Assembly (NCBI RefSeq): GCF_002834295.1
Contig: NZ_PISP01000001.1
Coordinates: forward strand, 1,054,001 to 1,118,000
Direction of reading: 5' to 3'
Source of the DNA: Rhodohalobacter barkolensis
GTDB lineage: Bacteria; Bacteroidota; Rhodothermia; Balneolales; Balneolaceae
DNA: 64,000 bases
Shown: positions 35,901 to 46,000 of the stretch, piece by piece
Numbering within the stretch: position 1 is the first letter of the stretch
Layout of the letters: every line of letters starts with the position of its first letter
Notes under the pieces: generated by a model
Told to the model about the DNA's origin: nothing
Databases searched by the model: none
Seen by the model: the letters and a program-made list of their open reading frames with translations, nothing else
Made by a program: the position numbers and the translations under genes

Positions 35901-38555
35901 ATGTCTGACTGGTCATTAGTAGAACAAATTGTTGATGAAGCTCTATTACTCTCTGTTGAAGATCAGAACGCTTTCATTAAAGACAGATGTAAAGGAGATA
36001 GCCAACTGGAAAATGATGTCAGAGATTTCCTGAAGTCTATTCAGCAATCATCTGATCTCTTCGACAGCGCAGCCAATACTAAGCAGTTTGCCTATAAGAA
36101 TGCTTTGAATGAAAAAAGTAGAAATTCTGCCAAACTGATCGGTACGGAAATCGATAAATATAAAATCGTTGACCTCATCAGTCACGGTGGAATGGGCACT
36201 GTATTCTTAGCTGAGAGAAACGATGGTTTATATAACCAAACTGTTGCCTTGAAGTTAATACGGCACGGAATGGAAACTCCTGAAAACATTTGTCGTTTCG
36301 AAAAGGAAAGAGAAATATTAGCCGGTTTAAATCACCCAAATATTGCAAAACTTATTGACGGTGGAGTGACAGATTTTGGACTCCCCTATCTGGTGATGGA
36401 GTTTATTGACGGTAAGCCAATCGACACCTATTGTGATGACAACAAGCTAACCGTAAAGCAGAGAATTAAGTTATTTACGGGCGTTTGCAAAGCTGTACAG
36501 TACGCACACAACAATTTGGTTATTCATAGAGATTTAAAACCTGACAATATTTTTATCGATGCGAATGGTCACATAAAAATATTGGATTTTGGAGTTGCCA
36601 AATTGATTGAAAATCAATTCGAAACTAAGGAGAATCGGACAGATCTTTCCAGGGAAGCCGTCACACCTGCCTACGCAGCTCCCGAACAAATATCCGGGGA
36701 AACAGTCACGACCTCTACAGATACCTATTCTCTGGGAATTCTCCTCTACAAATTACTTTCCGGAATTACTCCTTTTGACTTCTCTAATTACTCCAAACTC
36801 ACGACTCGAAGCAGACAAAATATCGTCCAAATGCTTCCGCCAAAACCGTCTGATCGGTTCAATCAAATATCTGTTCATGATCAACAGATCATCTCAGAAA
36901 ACCGATCTACAACCATCTCAAAATTATTTAATTCACTTCGTGGAGATCTGGATGCAATAATTTTAAAAGCACTTGAGAAAAAATCGACTGATAGATATCA
37001 AACCATTGATAATCTCGTAGACGATTTAACAAAATATCTGGTAAAGCTGCCTGTTTCTGTATATCAGAATAATTTTATGTATCGGGCTAAAAAGTTTATC
37101 CATAGAAACTACAAGCTGGCTTCGGCAACCGCAGCACTTGTACTGCTCTCATTAACATTTGGCTTTTACCATACCAATCGAGTAACGGAAGAGCGTAACA
37201 TTGCTCAGGATGAAGCTTTAAAAACTGCCGAAGTATCTTCCCTCCTCTTCGATCTGTTTGAAGCTAACGATCCTGATCAATCGCTCGGTGAAACAGTAAC
37301 GGCTCAGGAGTTACTCGAAAAGGGATTATCCAGAGCCGAAAAGTTAGTTGAACAACCTGATCTACAGTCCCAAATGTTCAGGGTGATCGGAAAGGTTTAT
37401 TTAAAAATGGGAAATCTTCCAAAAGCTGAAGAATTGATCAACAATAGTGTGCAAATTTACAACCGGCTGTATGGAATCGACCATCCTGAAACAGCATTAG
37501 CCATTGCCGACCAAGCGTCTGTAAATAGCGCTTTCGGAAACTACTCCAGAGCAGAATCGTTGTATGAATACTCTCTCAATATTCTTAGCAACCACTCCGG
37601 TTCCTACATGAACCAATACACAAACGCCATTAGTGAACATGCATATGTACTTAGAAGACAGGGGAAATACTCTGAAGCAGAAGATGCATTTCGAAAAAAC
37701 TACGATCTCCTCAAATCACAACATGGTGAGCTTCATCCCAAAACATTGGCCGCTTTGAATGGAGTTGGTGTTACACGGTTTAATAGAGGAAAGTATGAGG
37801 AAGCAGAAAAAATTATTCGAGAGGTTTTAGACAAAAGAATTGAAGTCTTTGGAGAAACACATCCGGACATTGCAGAGAGCAAAAACAGTTTAGGCGCACT
37901 ACTAATGAACATTGGGGTGTTTGATCAAGCGGAAAAGCTTTTTGAAGATGCTTTCTTTTTAAGAAATAGAATTCTTGGGTCGGATCATCCCAAAACACTT
38001 CTCACTCTCAATAATTTAGCATTGATGCAGCGCGACCAGGGAAAATTTGATCTGTCCATGTCTACATTCGAAAGAGTGCTTCGATTGAAAGAAGCTCGAT
38101 TCGGTACGGAAAGTATAGCTTCTGCGATTACATATTTCTCCTTTGGTGAGCTTTACCTAATGACAGACGAGTTCGAAACTGCGAATAGTTACTTTCAAAA
38201 AGCTTTGCCAGTTTTTGAAAAGCTTTTGGGTAAAGAACACTCATTTTCAGCTCGTACAAAAATGAATCTCGGATTCAGCTACCTCCTATCCAAAGATCTG
38301 CAAAAAGCCAACAAACTGATTGTTGAGGGATATGAGCAAGTGATTCAAATACACCCTGAAATTTCACTGGAGCGCGCAATTGCGAATCACCAATATGGAA
38401 TGTTGAAATTAAATCAAGGGCAATTTGAAATAGCCAGTGACCATCTCAACAAATCGCTGAGCGCCCTGAAAAGTATTGAAAGATCAGAGTCTGCCAGAAG
38501 AAAAATTGTGTTAAATGATATACAAAGACTCAACCAACTTGCCTCTGCAAATTAG
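35901..38555 (+). CDS. Membrane Ser/Thr protein kinase with C-terminal TPR repeats
   Basis: The start is placed at ATG 35901 (MSDWSLVEQIVDEALLL); the frame is open to a GTG at 35859, but the extra 14 codons look non-coding. The 884-residue product has a short N-terminal helical region, then a PknB-like kinase (about 87-370). The kinase has the glycine loop SHGGMGTVF, ATP lysine K118, the HRD motif at H209-D211 with DLKPDN, D229-F230-G231 and APEQ. A transmembrane helix (about 420-440) leads to about ten tetratricopeptide-like repeats facing the periplasm. All catalytic residues are present. Such kinase-TPR proteins often sit beside an ECF sigma factor gene in this group; none is adjacent here. 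Confidence 0.9.
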   Translation: MSDWSLVEQIVDEALLLSVEDQNAFIKDRCKGDSQLENDVRDFLKSIQQSSDLFDSAANTKQFAYKNALNEKSRNSAKLIGTEIDKYKIVDLISHGGMGTVFLAERNDGLYNQTVALKLIRHGMETPENICRFEKEREILAGLNHPNIAKLIDGGVTDFGLPYLVMEFIDGKPIDTYCDDNKLTVKQRIKLFTGVCKAVQYAHNNLVIHRDLKPDNIFIDANGHIKILDFGVAKLIENQFETKENRTDLSREAVTPAYAAPEQISGETVTTSTDTYSLGILLYKLLSGITPFDFSNYSKLTTRSRQNIVQMLPPKPSDRFNQISVHDQQIISENRSTTISKLFNSLRGDLDAIILKALEKKSTDRYQTIDNLVDDLTKYLVKLPVSVYQNNFMYRAKKFIHRNYKLASATAALVLLSLTFGFYHTNRVTEERNIAQDEALKTAEVSSLLFDLFEANDPDQSLGETVTAQELLEKGLSRAEKLVEQPDLQSQMFRVIGKVYLKMGNLPKAEELINNSVQIYNRLYGIDHPETALAIADQASVNSAFGNYSRAESLYEYSLNILSNHSGSYMNQYTNAISEHAYVLRRQGKYSEAEDAFRKNYDLLKSQHGELHPKTLAALNGVGVTRFNRGKYEEAEKIIREVLDKRIEVFGETHPDIAESKNSLGALLMNIGVFDQAEKLFEDAFFLRNRILGSDHPKTLLTLNNLALMQRDQGKFDLSMSTFERVLRLKEARFGTESIASAITYFSFGELYLMTDEFETANSYFQKALPVFEKLLGKEHSFSARTKMNLGFSYLLSKDLQKANKLIVEGYEQVIQIHPEISLERAIANHQYGMLKLNQGQFEIASDHLNKSLSALKSIERSESARRKIVLNDIQRLNQLASAN

Positions 38556-38614
38556 TTAAGATTATTTATTCATCTCTATTGCTTACAATTCATTTAGTGA
38601 TTGAATAAATGATT

Positions 38615-38640
38615 ACCAATCTATATTCAGATTGGTTTTC
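38615..38640 (+). terminator. Possible terminator after the kinase gene
   Basis: ACCAATCT (38615-38622) pairs with AGATTGGT (38629-38636) around a 6-nt loop, followed by only TTTC. A weak intrinsic terminator, 60 nt past the kinase stop. Confidence 0.4.
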
Positions 38641-38730
38641 TTACTGCTCATCACGTTGGTTACGTCCGTTTTAATTTCTATTTTCTGATTCGTTATCAGA
38701 TTTGACGATTCATTCCATCATTCAACCGAA

Positions 38731-39606
38731 ATGATCTCTAAAGACGTTTTAAAAAAGATTCGAAAATTGGAAATCCGTACCAAAGGATTGGTTAATAACA
38801 TCTTTGGCGGAGAATATCAGTCTGCATTCAAGGGACAGGGAATGGAGTTTACAGAGGTACGAACCTACACCTACGGCGATGACATCCGGCAGATTGACTG
38901 GAATGTAACTGCACGCAATGATGAACCTTACATCAAGGTGTTTGAAGAAGAACGAGAACAAACCCTCATGCTTTGTGTAGACATATCACCGAGCGGATTT
39001 TTCGGGAGCCATTCTCAAACGAAAATGGAACTGGCCATTGAAATATGTGCAGTAATGGCGTTTAGTGCGATTAAAAACAGTGATAAAGTGGGGCTGCTTC
39101 TATTCAGTGATAAAGTTGAAAAAGTAATACCGCCCAAGAAAGGGAAAAAACACGTTTTACGACTTATTCGTGAAATGTATACGACTAAGCCCACCGGAAA
39201 CCGTACAGATATTGCCGATGCTCTCTCCTATGTAAATCGGCTGCTGAACCGTAAATCGATCATTGTACTTGCTTCCGATTTTGAAGATGAAAATTTTGAA
39301 AAACAACAAAAAATCACTTCAAGAAAACACGATTTAGTGAATCTGATTATCAGGGATCGCCTTGAAGAGGAATTGCCAGACGCAGGTGTCATTCCACTGC
39401 TGGATGCTGAATCAGGTGATCAAATATTAATAGATACATCAGATAAAAAGGTACGATCTGAGTACAAAAAGAAGATGTGGCAAAGTAAAAAGTCTCTGAA
39501 TGAATATTTTGTGAAAAACAAAATGGACTATGTAGATGTTTACACAAACGAATCATACATCAGGCCATTAACTAATTTTTTCAGAAAACGGATTAACCGA
39601 TACTGA
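38731..39606 (+). CDS. DUF58 domain protein (VWA-like)
   Basis: A 291-residue DUF58 protein. It has the diagnostic GQGMEFTEVRTYTYGDDIRQIDWNVTAR block (about residues 33-60) and a von Willebrand A-like fold with DISPSGFFGS at the MIDAS position. DUF58 proteins usually act with a MoxR AAA+ ATPase and BatD/BatA proteins, in a system linked to folding or metal insertion and stress tolerance in the periplasm. No moxR gene precedes it here; instead the kinase-TPR gene does. It converges on the M23 peptidase gene, with 7 nt between the stops. Confidence 0.88.
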   Translation: MISKDVLKKIRKLEIRTKGLVNNIFGGEYQSAFKGQGMEFTEVRTYTYGDDIRQIDWNVTARNDEPYIKVFEEEREQTLMLCVDISPSGFFGSHSQTKMELAIEICAVMAFSAIKNSDKVGLLLFSDKVEKVIPPKKGKKHVLRLIREMYTTKPTGNRTDIADALSYVNRLLNRKSIIVLASDFEDENFEKQQKITSRKHDLVNLIIRDRLEEELPDAGVIPLLDAESGDQILIDTSDKKVRSEYKKKMWQSKKSLNEYFVKNKMDYVDVYTNESYIRPLTNFFRKRINRY

Positions 39607-39613
39607 TTTACGA

Positions 39614-40888
39614 TTAGCGGTTAGACGCAATTTCTTCGACTAGCTCAATATTAGCTAACCGATCATCAAAATGCTGAACTACCTGTTCGTATTCATGATG
39701 ATACTCCTCTTCAAGAGATTCGGCAGCCGGTAAATCTACTGTTACGGAATTCACAGGACGATCGTTTACGTAAAGTCTGTAGCATAAATGAGGCCCCGTA
39801 GCTAAACCCGTTTGCCCCACATAGCCGATAACCTGTCCCTGCTCAACCTTGACACCCGGTCTGATTCCCGATGCAAATCGATTCATATGCAGATATGCCG
39901 ATTTATAGCTGTTGTTATGCCTGATCTGTACAATATTACCATTCCCGCCGCGATATTGTGCTTCAGTAACTGTGCCTTCACCCACAGAGATGATAGGTGT
40001 ACCGGTTGGTGCGGCATAGTCTGTTCCGTGATGAGGCCTTCTCTCATTCAAAATTGGGTGGAACCTGCTATTTGAAAAGCCGGAGCTAATTCTTTGGCTG
40101 TAGTTGAAGGGAGCTTTCAAAAGCTCTTTCTGCATACTATTTCCATTTTCGTCAAAAAACCCTCTTCGGGATTCATTATCAAAATAGTATGCCTTGTGGA
40201 TATTGCCGCGATGCTGAAACTCTGCGGCTTTTATATCACCAATTCCTAAATATTCGTCGTTAACGTAGAGGTTTTCGTAGATAACTTTGAAATGATCTCC
40301 ATTTCTTAAGGCAAAGAAATCAACTTCCCAGCCAAAAACATCTGCTAATTCCACACCCAATCTTTGCGAGACACCCGCACCGGTCACAGTTTCGTATAGT
40401 GAACTTGTAATCACACCGGCAACTTCTGCTTCTTTAACGGTAATCGGAATATTCCCCGTTTCTACAGTAATATCATCTTTCCAATTAATCGTAGCATAAT
40501 TTACTTTAGACTGGTGCCACACCATTGCAAATGCACCATCATCGTCCTTGTAAATTCGGTACGATTGCCCGGGCATCATTCTTCTTAAATTAACGCTGCC
40601 GGATGCACTCTGTTGAATATTGTAAATCATTTGAGGATCTACATCGTGTCTTCGTAAAATGATGTATAGACTTTCATTTCTTCTTACAACACCCTCTTCA
40701 ACTTCCAATTCGTTTCCCTCAGTAACAAAACCATAATGGTCTTTAGCAGGCATTGGAGGGATTTCGTAGAAATTTTGAGTAGTAATTATATCTTCTTTTA
40801 AATCTTCTACTTTTTCAGGTCTCTCTAAAATTGCAAGAAAAATAAGCGCAAGAAGACACACGAATCCAGCTAGTATAGTCCGGGACAT
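39614..40888 (-). CDS. M23 metallopeptidase, MepM-like, with altered zinc motif
   Basis: A 424-residue envelope protein with an N-terminal membrane anchor (about 3-20), an OapA/LysM-like middle region (ESLYIILRRHDVDPQMIYNIQ...MPGQSYRIY) and a LytM/M23 domain. The zinc ligands are H and D in RRPHHGTDYAAPTG and the histidine in YLHM. The last motif, normally H-x-H, reads GPHLCYRLY, so the second histidine is replaced by cysteine. The family cuts peptidoglycan cross-links to allow wall growth. The cysteine could still bind zinc, or the enzyme could be altered. The gene is alone on this strand and splits the DUF58 gene from the BatD/VWA genes. Confidence 0.88.
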   Translation of the reverse strand: MSRTILAGFVCLLALIFLAILERPEKVEDLKEDIITTQNFYEIPPMPAKDHYGFVTEGNELEVEEGVVRRNESLYIILRRHDVDPQMIYNIQQSASGSVNLRRMMPGQSYRIYKDDDGAFAMVWHQSKVNYATINWKDDITVETGNIPITVKEAEVAGVITSSLYETVTGAGVSQRLGVELADVFGWEVDFFALRNGDHFKVIYENLYVNDEYLGIGDIKAAEFQHRGNIHKAYYFDNESRRGFFDENGNSMQKELLKAPFNYSQRISSGFSNSRFHPILNERRPHHGTDYAAPTGTPIISVGEGTVTEAQYRGGNGNIVQIRHNNSYKSAYLHMNRFASGIRPGVKVEQGQVIGYVGQTGLATGPHLCYRLYVNDRPVNSVTVDLPAAESLEEEYHHEYEQVVQHFDDRLANIELVEEIASNR

Positions 40889-41058
40889 CGAATAATTTTA
40901 ATTTTGAATGGTTAGTCCTAAAAGCATAACTAAATTAAAATAATCTGATCTCTATTCATAATTTTCAATTTGAATCAAATAATGTAGTTCTGTATTCGTT
41001 TTGCCTTTTCTTATCTTAGCAGACTGTAAACTCAATTAGACCTCAAGTTCTGTTTTCT

Positions 41059-42039
41059 GTGTACTCAAACGTTCGCTATTACATCCTGGTCATTTTACTG
41101 ATCTCCTTACAATCTGCAACTGCCCAACAGGTATCCACTTTTGTTGATACAGATTCTTTACAGGTGGGGGATATTTTTGAATATACAGTTGTGGTCAATG
41201 GCGGAGATGAACTTTTATCCTATCCGGATCAAGATGATTTTGAAGAAGACTTAGAACTGCTTGATAGAAATCGATACCAGGTAGGTGTAAGCAGGGACAG
41301 CCTTGTTTATCGATTTCAATACTTTGGAACGGAAGATCTTACAATATCCCGAAAATCGATTGTTCTCTCAGTAGCGGAAAGTGACACAACTCTGTTTACC
41401 AATCAGGTGCCCCTGTTTTTTAAAACCTTACTTGCTGAGGAAGACGAAGAGTTCAGATCTTTAAAACCAATATTTGATTTTGCCCGATCTATACTCCCGT
41501 GGTTAATTGGATTTATCCTACTTTTAATACTTGGATACTTAGCCTATAGATTGTGGCAAAAACAGCAGGCCAAACCGGTGGCAGAAAAACCCTCATATCA
41601 ACCTGTTCCCTTTGAGAACCCGCTGGAGCAACTGAAAATCGAATTAGATCAACTGCCGTCAACGGAAAACCTGAATAGCTTCAAAGAATTCGAAAGTTAC
41701 TATGTGAAGCTTGGTGACGCGATCAGAAGATATCTGAAACGTGTTCACGGTATACCGGCGTTGGAAATGACAACATCAGAAATTGCAGCATCTCTTAAGA
41801 AGGAATTTGTTTCTGTTGATGTTATTGCTATCACCAGAAAAGTTTTAAACAGTGCTGATATGGTAAAATTTGCACACTTCGAACCCACTGTAGAACAAGC
41901 AAACTCAACCCTCGATAAAGCTCAGGAATTTTACAGAATTGCTTCAAAAAATGATATCGATAGAATAAATCAGATGCGTAATCATCATGAAAAGAGAGAG
42001 AATGAGAAATTTGAACAAGTAGAAAATCAGCAGAAATGA
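41059..42039 (+). CDS. BatD-like membrane protein
   Basis: A 326-residue protein with a signal peptide (about 1-22, ending ATAQQ), a beta-sandwich periplasmic domain typical of BatD/'oxygen tolerance' proteins (VSTFVDTDSLQVGDIFEYTVVV), one transmembrane helix (about 145-166) and a soluble C-terminal domain (SFKEFESYYVKLGDAIRRYL). The start is a GTG at 41059; no suitable ATG precedes the signal peptide. The last codons overlap the ATG of the VWA gene by 4 nt, so they are translationally coupled. The annotation is by domain layout and neighbours. Confidence 0.7.
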   Translation: MYSNVRYYILVILLISLQSATAQQVSTFVDTDSLQVGDIFEYTVVVNGGDELLSYPDQDDFEEDLELLDRNRYQVGVSRDSLVYRFQYFGTEDLTISRKSIVLSVAESDTTLFTNQVPLFFKTLLAEEDEEFRSLKPIFDFARSILPWLIGFILLLILGYLAYRLWQKQQAKPVAEKPSYQPVPFENPLEQLKIELDQLPSTENLNSFKEFESYYVKLGDAIRRYLKRVHGIPALEMTTSEIAASLKKEFVSVDVIAITRKVLNSADMVKFAHFEPTVEQANSTLDKAQEFYRIASKNDIDRINQMRNHHEKRENEKFEQVENQQK

Positions 42040-43034
42040 GTTGGGCAAATCCTGAATATTTCTGGCTCTTACTGTTAATTCCTCTTTTTATAGGTTATCG
42101 ATTCTGGATGACCTTTAAGAAAAGAGAAGCCACACTTACTTTTTCCTCATTGGATAAATTAAAAGGAGTTTCTGCCGGCTATAAAACCTGGTTAACCTGG
42201 GTCACTCCTCTGTTACAGATTGCAGCGTTCACACTTTTTATAACTGCGTTGGCAAGACCTCAGCTCCAAAACACGACCGTTGAACAATATGCAGAAGGGA
42301 TTGATATTGTCATCAGCCTCGATATTTCATCCTCAATGATGGCCGAAGACATTAAACCCAACCGATTAATTGCTTCAAAAGAACTGGCTGCATCATTTAT
42401 TGATAAGCGAATTTCTGATCGGATTGGCATAAACGTTTTTGCCAGGGAAAGTTTTACCGTTGTACCTCCAACACTCGATTATAATTTAGTGAAAAACATG
42501 CTCGAAACGGTTGATCTGGGTATGGTAAGAGATGGAACAGCCATCGGAATGGGAATTGCCACCGCCATAAATCGTTTAAGGGAAAGTGAAGCTGAATCAA
42601 AAGTCATTATTTTACTTACGGATGGAATGAATAATGCCGGCGAAATTGATCCGATAACAGCCGGAGATATCGCCGCATCGTATGATATTCGTATCTATTC
42701 CATAGGAATTGGCTCCAGGGGAACAGCCCCCTACCCTGTGGACGATCCGATTTTTGGACGCAGGTACCAAAACGTCCAGGTCAATATTGATGAAGAGATG
42801 CTAACACAAATTTCTACACAAACCGGTGGCAAGTATTGGAGGGCAACTGATACTCAAGAGTATGAAGAGATCTATGAGGAAATTGATCAGCTTGAGCAAT
42901 CCGAAATAGAAGAGGTCATTTATGTTGATTACGAAGACCAATATTTTTTCTATCTGCTTGGCGGAATTTTCCTGGTCATATTGGCTTTCGTAAACGAACG
43001 CTTTGTTACCAGATCACCGTTATTTCAACCCTGA
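42036..43034 (+). CDS. BatA-like VWA membrane protein
   Basis: A 332-residue membrane-anchored von Willebrand factor A protein. Hydrophobic helices near the N-terminus (about 8-25 and 60-76) and at the C-terminus (about 305-322) flank the VWA domain. It has an intact MIDAS: DISSSM, the threonine in RDGTAIGMG and the aspartate in LLTDGMNNAG. This is the BatA/aerotolerance-protein layout, acting with BatD and DUF58. It overlaps the BatD-like gene by 4 nt. BatB/C-type genes do not follow; mfd does, after 61 nt. Confidence 0.88.
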   Translation: MSWANPEYFWLLLLIPLFIGYRFWMTFKKREATLTFSSLDKLKGVSAGYKTWLTWVTPLLQIAAFTLFITALARPQLQNTTVEQYAEGIDIVISLDISSSMMAEDIKPNRLIASKELAASFIDKRISDRIGINVFARESFTVVPPTLDYNLVKNMLETVDLGMVRDGTAIGMGIATAINRLRESEAESKVIILLTDGMNNAGEIDPITAGDIAASYDIRIYSIGIGSRGTAPYPVDDPIFGRRYQNVQVNIDEEMLTQISTQTGGKYWRATDTQEYEEIYEEIDQLEQSEIEEVIYVDYEDQYFFYLLGGIFLVILAFVNERFVTRSPLFQP

Positions 43035-43095
43035 TTACATTCTTTCAGGCTTTTTAATAAACACACAATCGCTTTAGACAGCATCATAAACTAAT

Positions 43096-46000
43096 ATGAT
43101 TAATCAAATTCGCTCAGCAGTTCTTTCCTCAATACCGGTAAAAGAGGTTATTGATAAATTGAGCGACCGGAAACGTGTTCTTTTCAAAAATTTTATCGGC
43201 TCTTCTCCCCTGTTTTCAATCACAGAGATTCAACCTGAAACAGGGACACTTTTATATATCACAAAAGATTTTGAACGTTCAGCAGCCATTGCAGCCGACA
43301 TTGAACAGATCTCAGAAATAAACGCATACTTATTCCCGCCAACCAGAAGAAAACCGTACGACTCCGAAAAAGTAGTTGATATGTCTGTTCTGGTGCAGCG
43401 GTCTGAAGTACTCGAAAAAATCAGTTCCGGAGAAAAGGGCATCATTGTGGCATCAATCGATGCTTTAGTGGAAAAACTTGTTCCGGCTGATGTTTTTCAT
43501 GAATCGTCCATCAAACTTGTAAAAGGAAACGAAATTAGTCCTGATGATCTCTCACAACAATTGGTAGATCAGGGTTACACTTCTACACGTTTTGTTGATG
43601 CTCCGGGTGAATTTGCCATTAGAGGAGGCATTTTTGACGTATATCCCTTTTCAGGAGAATACCCGGTTCGAATAGAATTTTTTGGAGACGAAATTGAAAC
43701 CATTCGAGAGTTTGATCCCAACTCCCAGCGATCTATCGCATTTTTGAATGAGACCCGTTTGGTACCCAATGCCGGTGGAAATGGAATGGACACAAAGGAG
43801 AGCCTGCTCTCCTATTTACCGGAAAATTCCTCTATAGTTGTAGAAGATCTGGATGTACTATCCGGTGAAGTATCCGACTATTTTGAGAAAGCTGAGAAGA
43901 TCTATTCTGAACTGGATGAAGATAAATATTCTGCTCCCGAATTGAATTTTGTGACTCCTGATGAATGGAACACTGATATTTCAAAACGCGGAATGCTCTT
44001 AATCGGGAATTTTAATAAGAGCGTACAACATAATTTAACGGTAGAATTGGACGCCTCCCCTCACCCCTCTTTCAGCGGTAATTTCAAACTGCTGCGTGAA
44101 TTTATTACGGAGCAATCGTCTCGGGGAGTTCAAACGTATATTCTGGCAGATCACGAAAACCAAAAAGAACGTTTTGAAGAACTTTTGGGTGAGCCATCGG
44201 ACAATTTTTTGTATCACGTGTCTACTCAAACCATTCACGAAGGGTTTATACTTAATTCTGAAAAGAAAGCTGTTTTAACAGATCATCAGATATTTAATCG
44301 CTACCATCGTCCAAAAATAAAACGGAAACGTGTTCGGGGCGGGATTTCCTTCAAAGAGTTGAAGGATCTGAACATCGGTGATTTTGTTGTACACGTTGAT
44401 TACGGTATTGGGAAGTTTGCCGGATTCAAAAAAATTGAAGTTCGAAATACAACCCAGGAAGCGGCTGTACTGCGTTATAAAGACGACTCAACTCTTTACG
44501 TTAACGTTTCCAGTCTTCATAAAATACAGAAGTATTCGGGCAAAGAGGGGAAACAACCCCGGGTTACAAAGCTGGGTTCGGGTGAATGGGCTCGAAAAAA
44601 AGCGACCACAAAGAAAAAGGTCAAAGATATAGCCCGCGACCTTATTGAGCTCTATGCTAAACGAAAGGCACAGAAAGCGTTTGCTTTCAATCCGGATAAC
44701 TCCTGGCAAACAGAGATGGAAGCTCGTTTTGAATATGAAGAGACGCCGGACCAGCTTGAAGCAATACATTCTGTAAAAGCTGATATGGAGTCTGAACAAC
44801 CGATGGATCGGCTGATCTGCGGAGACGTTGGATTTGGCAAGACAGAAATTGCAGTTCGGGCCGCCTTTAAATCCGTGATGGATCAAAAGCAGGTTGCTGT
44901 TTTGGTTCCCACAACCATTTTAGCCGATCAGCACTACAAAACTTTTGCAGACCGAATGAAGGAGTTTCCGATAGAGATTGAGTCCCTTTCCCGGTTCAGA
45001 ACGGCGAAGGAACAGAAAGAGATCATTAAAAAATTGGAAGCCGGTAAAGTAGACATACTGATCGGTACTCATCGGATTGTTTCAAAAGATGTGAAATTTA
45101 AGAATCTGGGACTTCTCGTGATCGATGAAGAACAGAGATTCGGTGTATCGGTAAAAGAGAAGTTAAAAGAGTTTCGAGCTACTGTAGACGTGATGACCCT
45201 GACAGCTACTCCAATCCCCAGAACGCTGCAGTTTTCGCTGATGGGTGCAAGAGATTTGAGTATTATCAACACTCCTCCCCCAAACAGGCAACCCGTATAC
45301 ACGGAAATTCACAGCTTCAGTGAAGAATTAATACGCGATGCAATTATTGAAGAGACGTCTCGGGGCGGACAAGTGTTTATCATTCACAATCGGGTAAAAA
45401 ACATTGAACAAGTTGCCGGTATGATCCACGACTTAGTTCCTGATATTCGTGTTCGTTTTGCCCATGGTCAAATGAAGCCGTCACGTTTGGAAAAAATTAT
45501 AAAAGACTTTTACGAACATCGGTTTGATGTATTGATCTCAACAAATATTGTTGAGAACGGAATCGATATTGCCAATGCAAACACCATTATTATCAACAAT
45601 GCGAATCAATTTGGTTTATCTGAACTTCACCAGTTGAGAGGGCGTGTGGGCCGATCGAATCGTAAGGCATTCTGTTATTTGATCACCCCGCCCATTCAGA
45701 AGCTGTCACCCGATGCCCGGAAGCGTCTAACCGCGCTGGAAGAGTTCTCCGATCTCGGTTCCGGATTTAACATTGCCATGCGCGATTTGGATATTCGCGG
45801 CGCAGGCGACATTCTGGGAGCTGAACAGAGTGGATTCATCTCCGATGTGGGATTTGAGCTCTATTCAAAAATTCTGGATGATGCGGTAAAAGAGCTGAAA
45901 GAGACAGAGTATAAATCGATGTTTAAAAATGAAGAAGTCTCTATCGATTATCCTGAAACTCAAGTTGAGTTTGATCTCTCTGCATACCTCGATAAGTCTT

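Noticed and set aside
44488-44886. 132-codon leftward frame inside mfd
   Set aside because: Shadow of the mfd coding frame, with no domain and many rare-residue runs.
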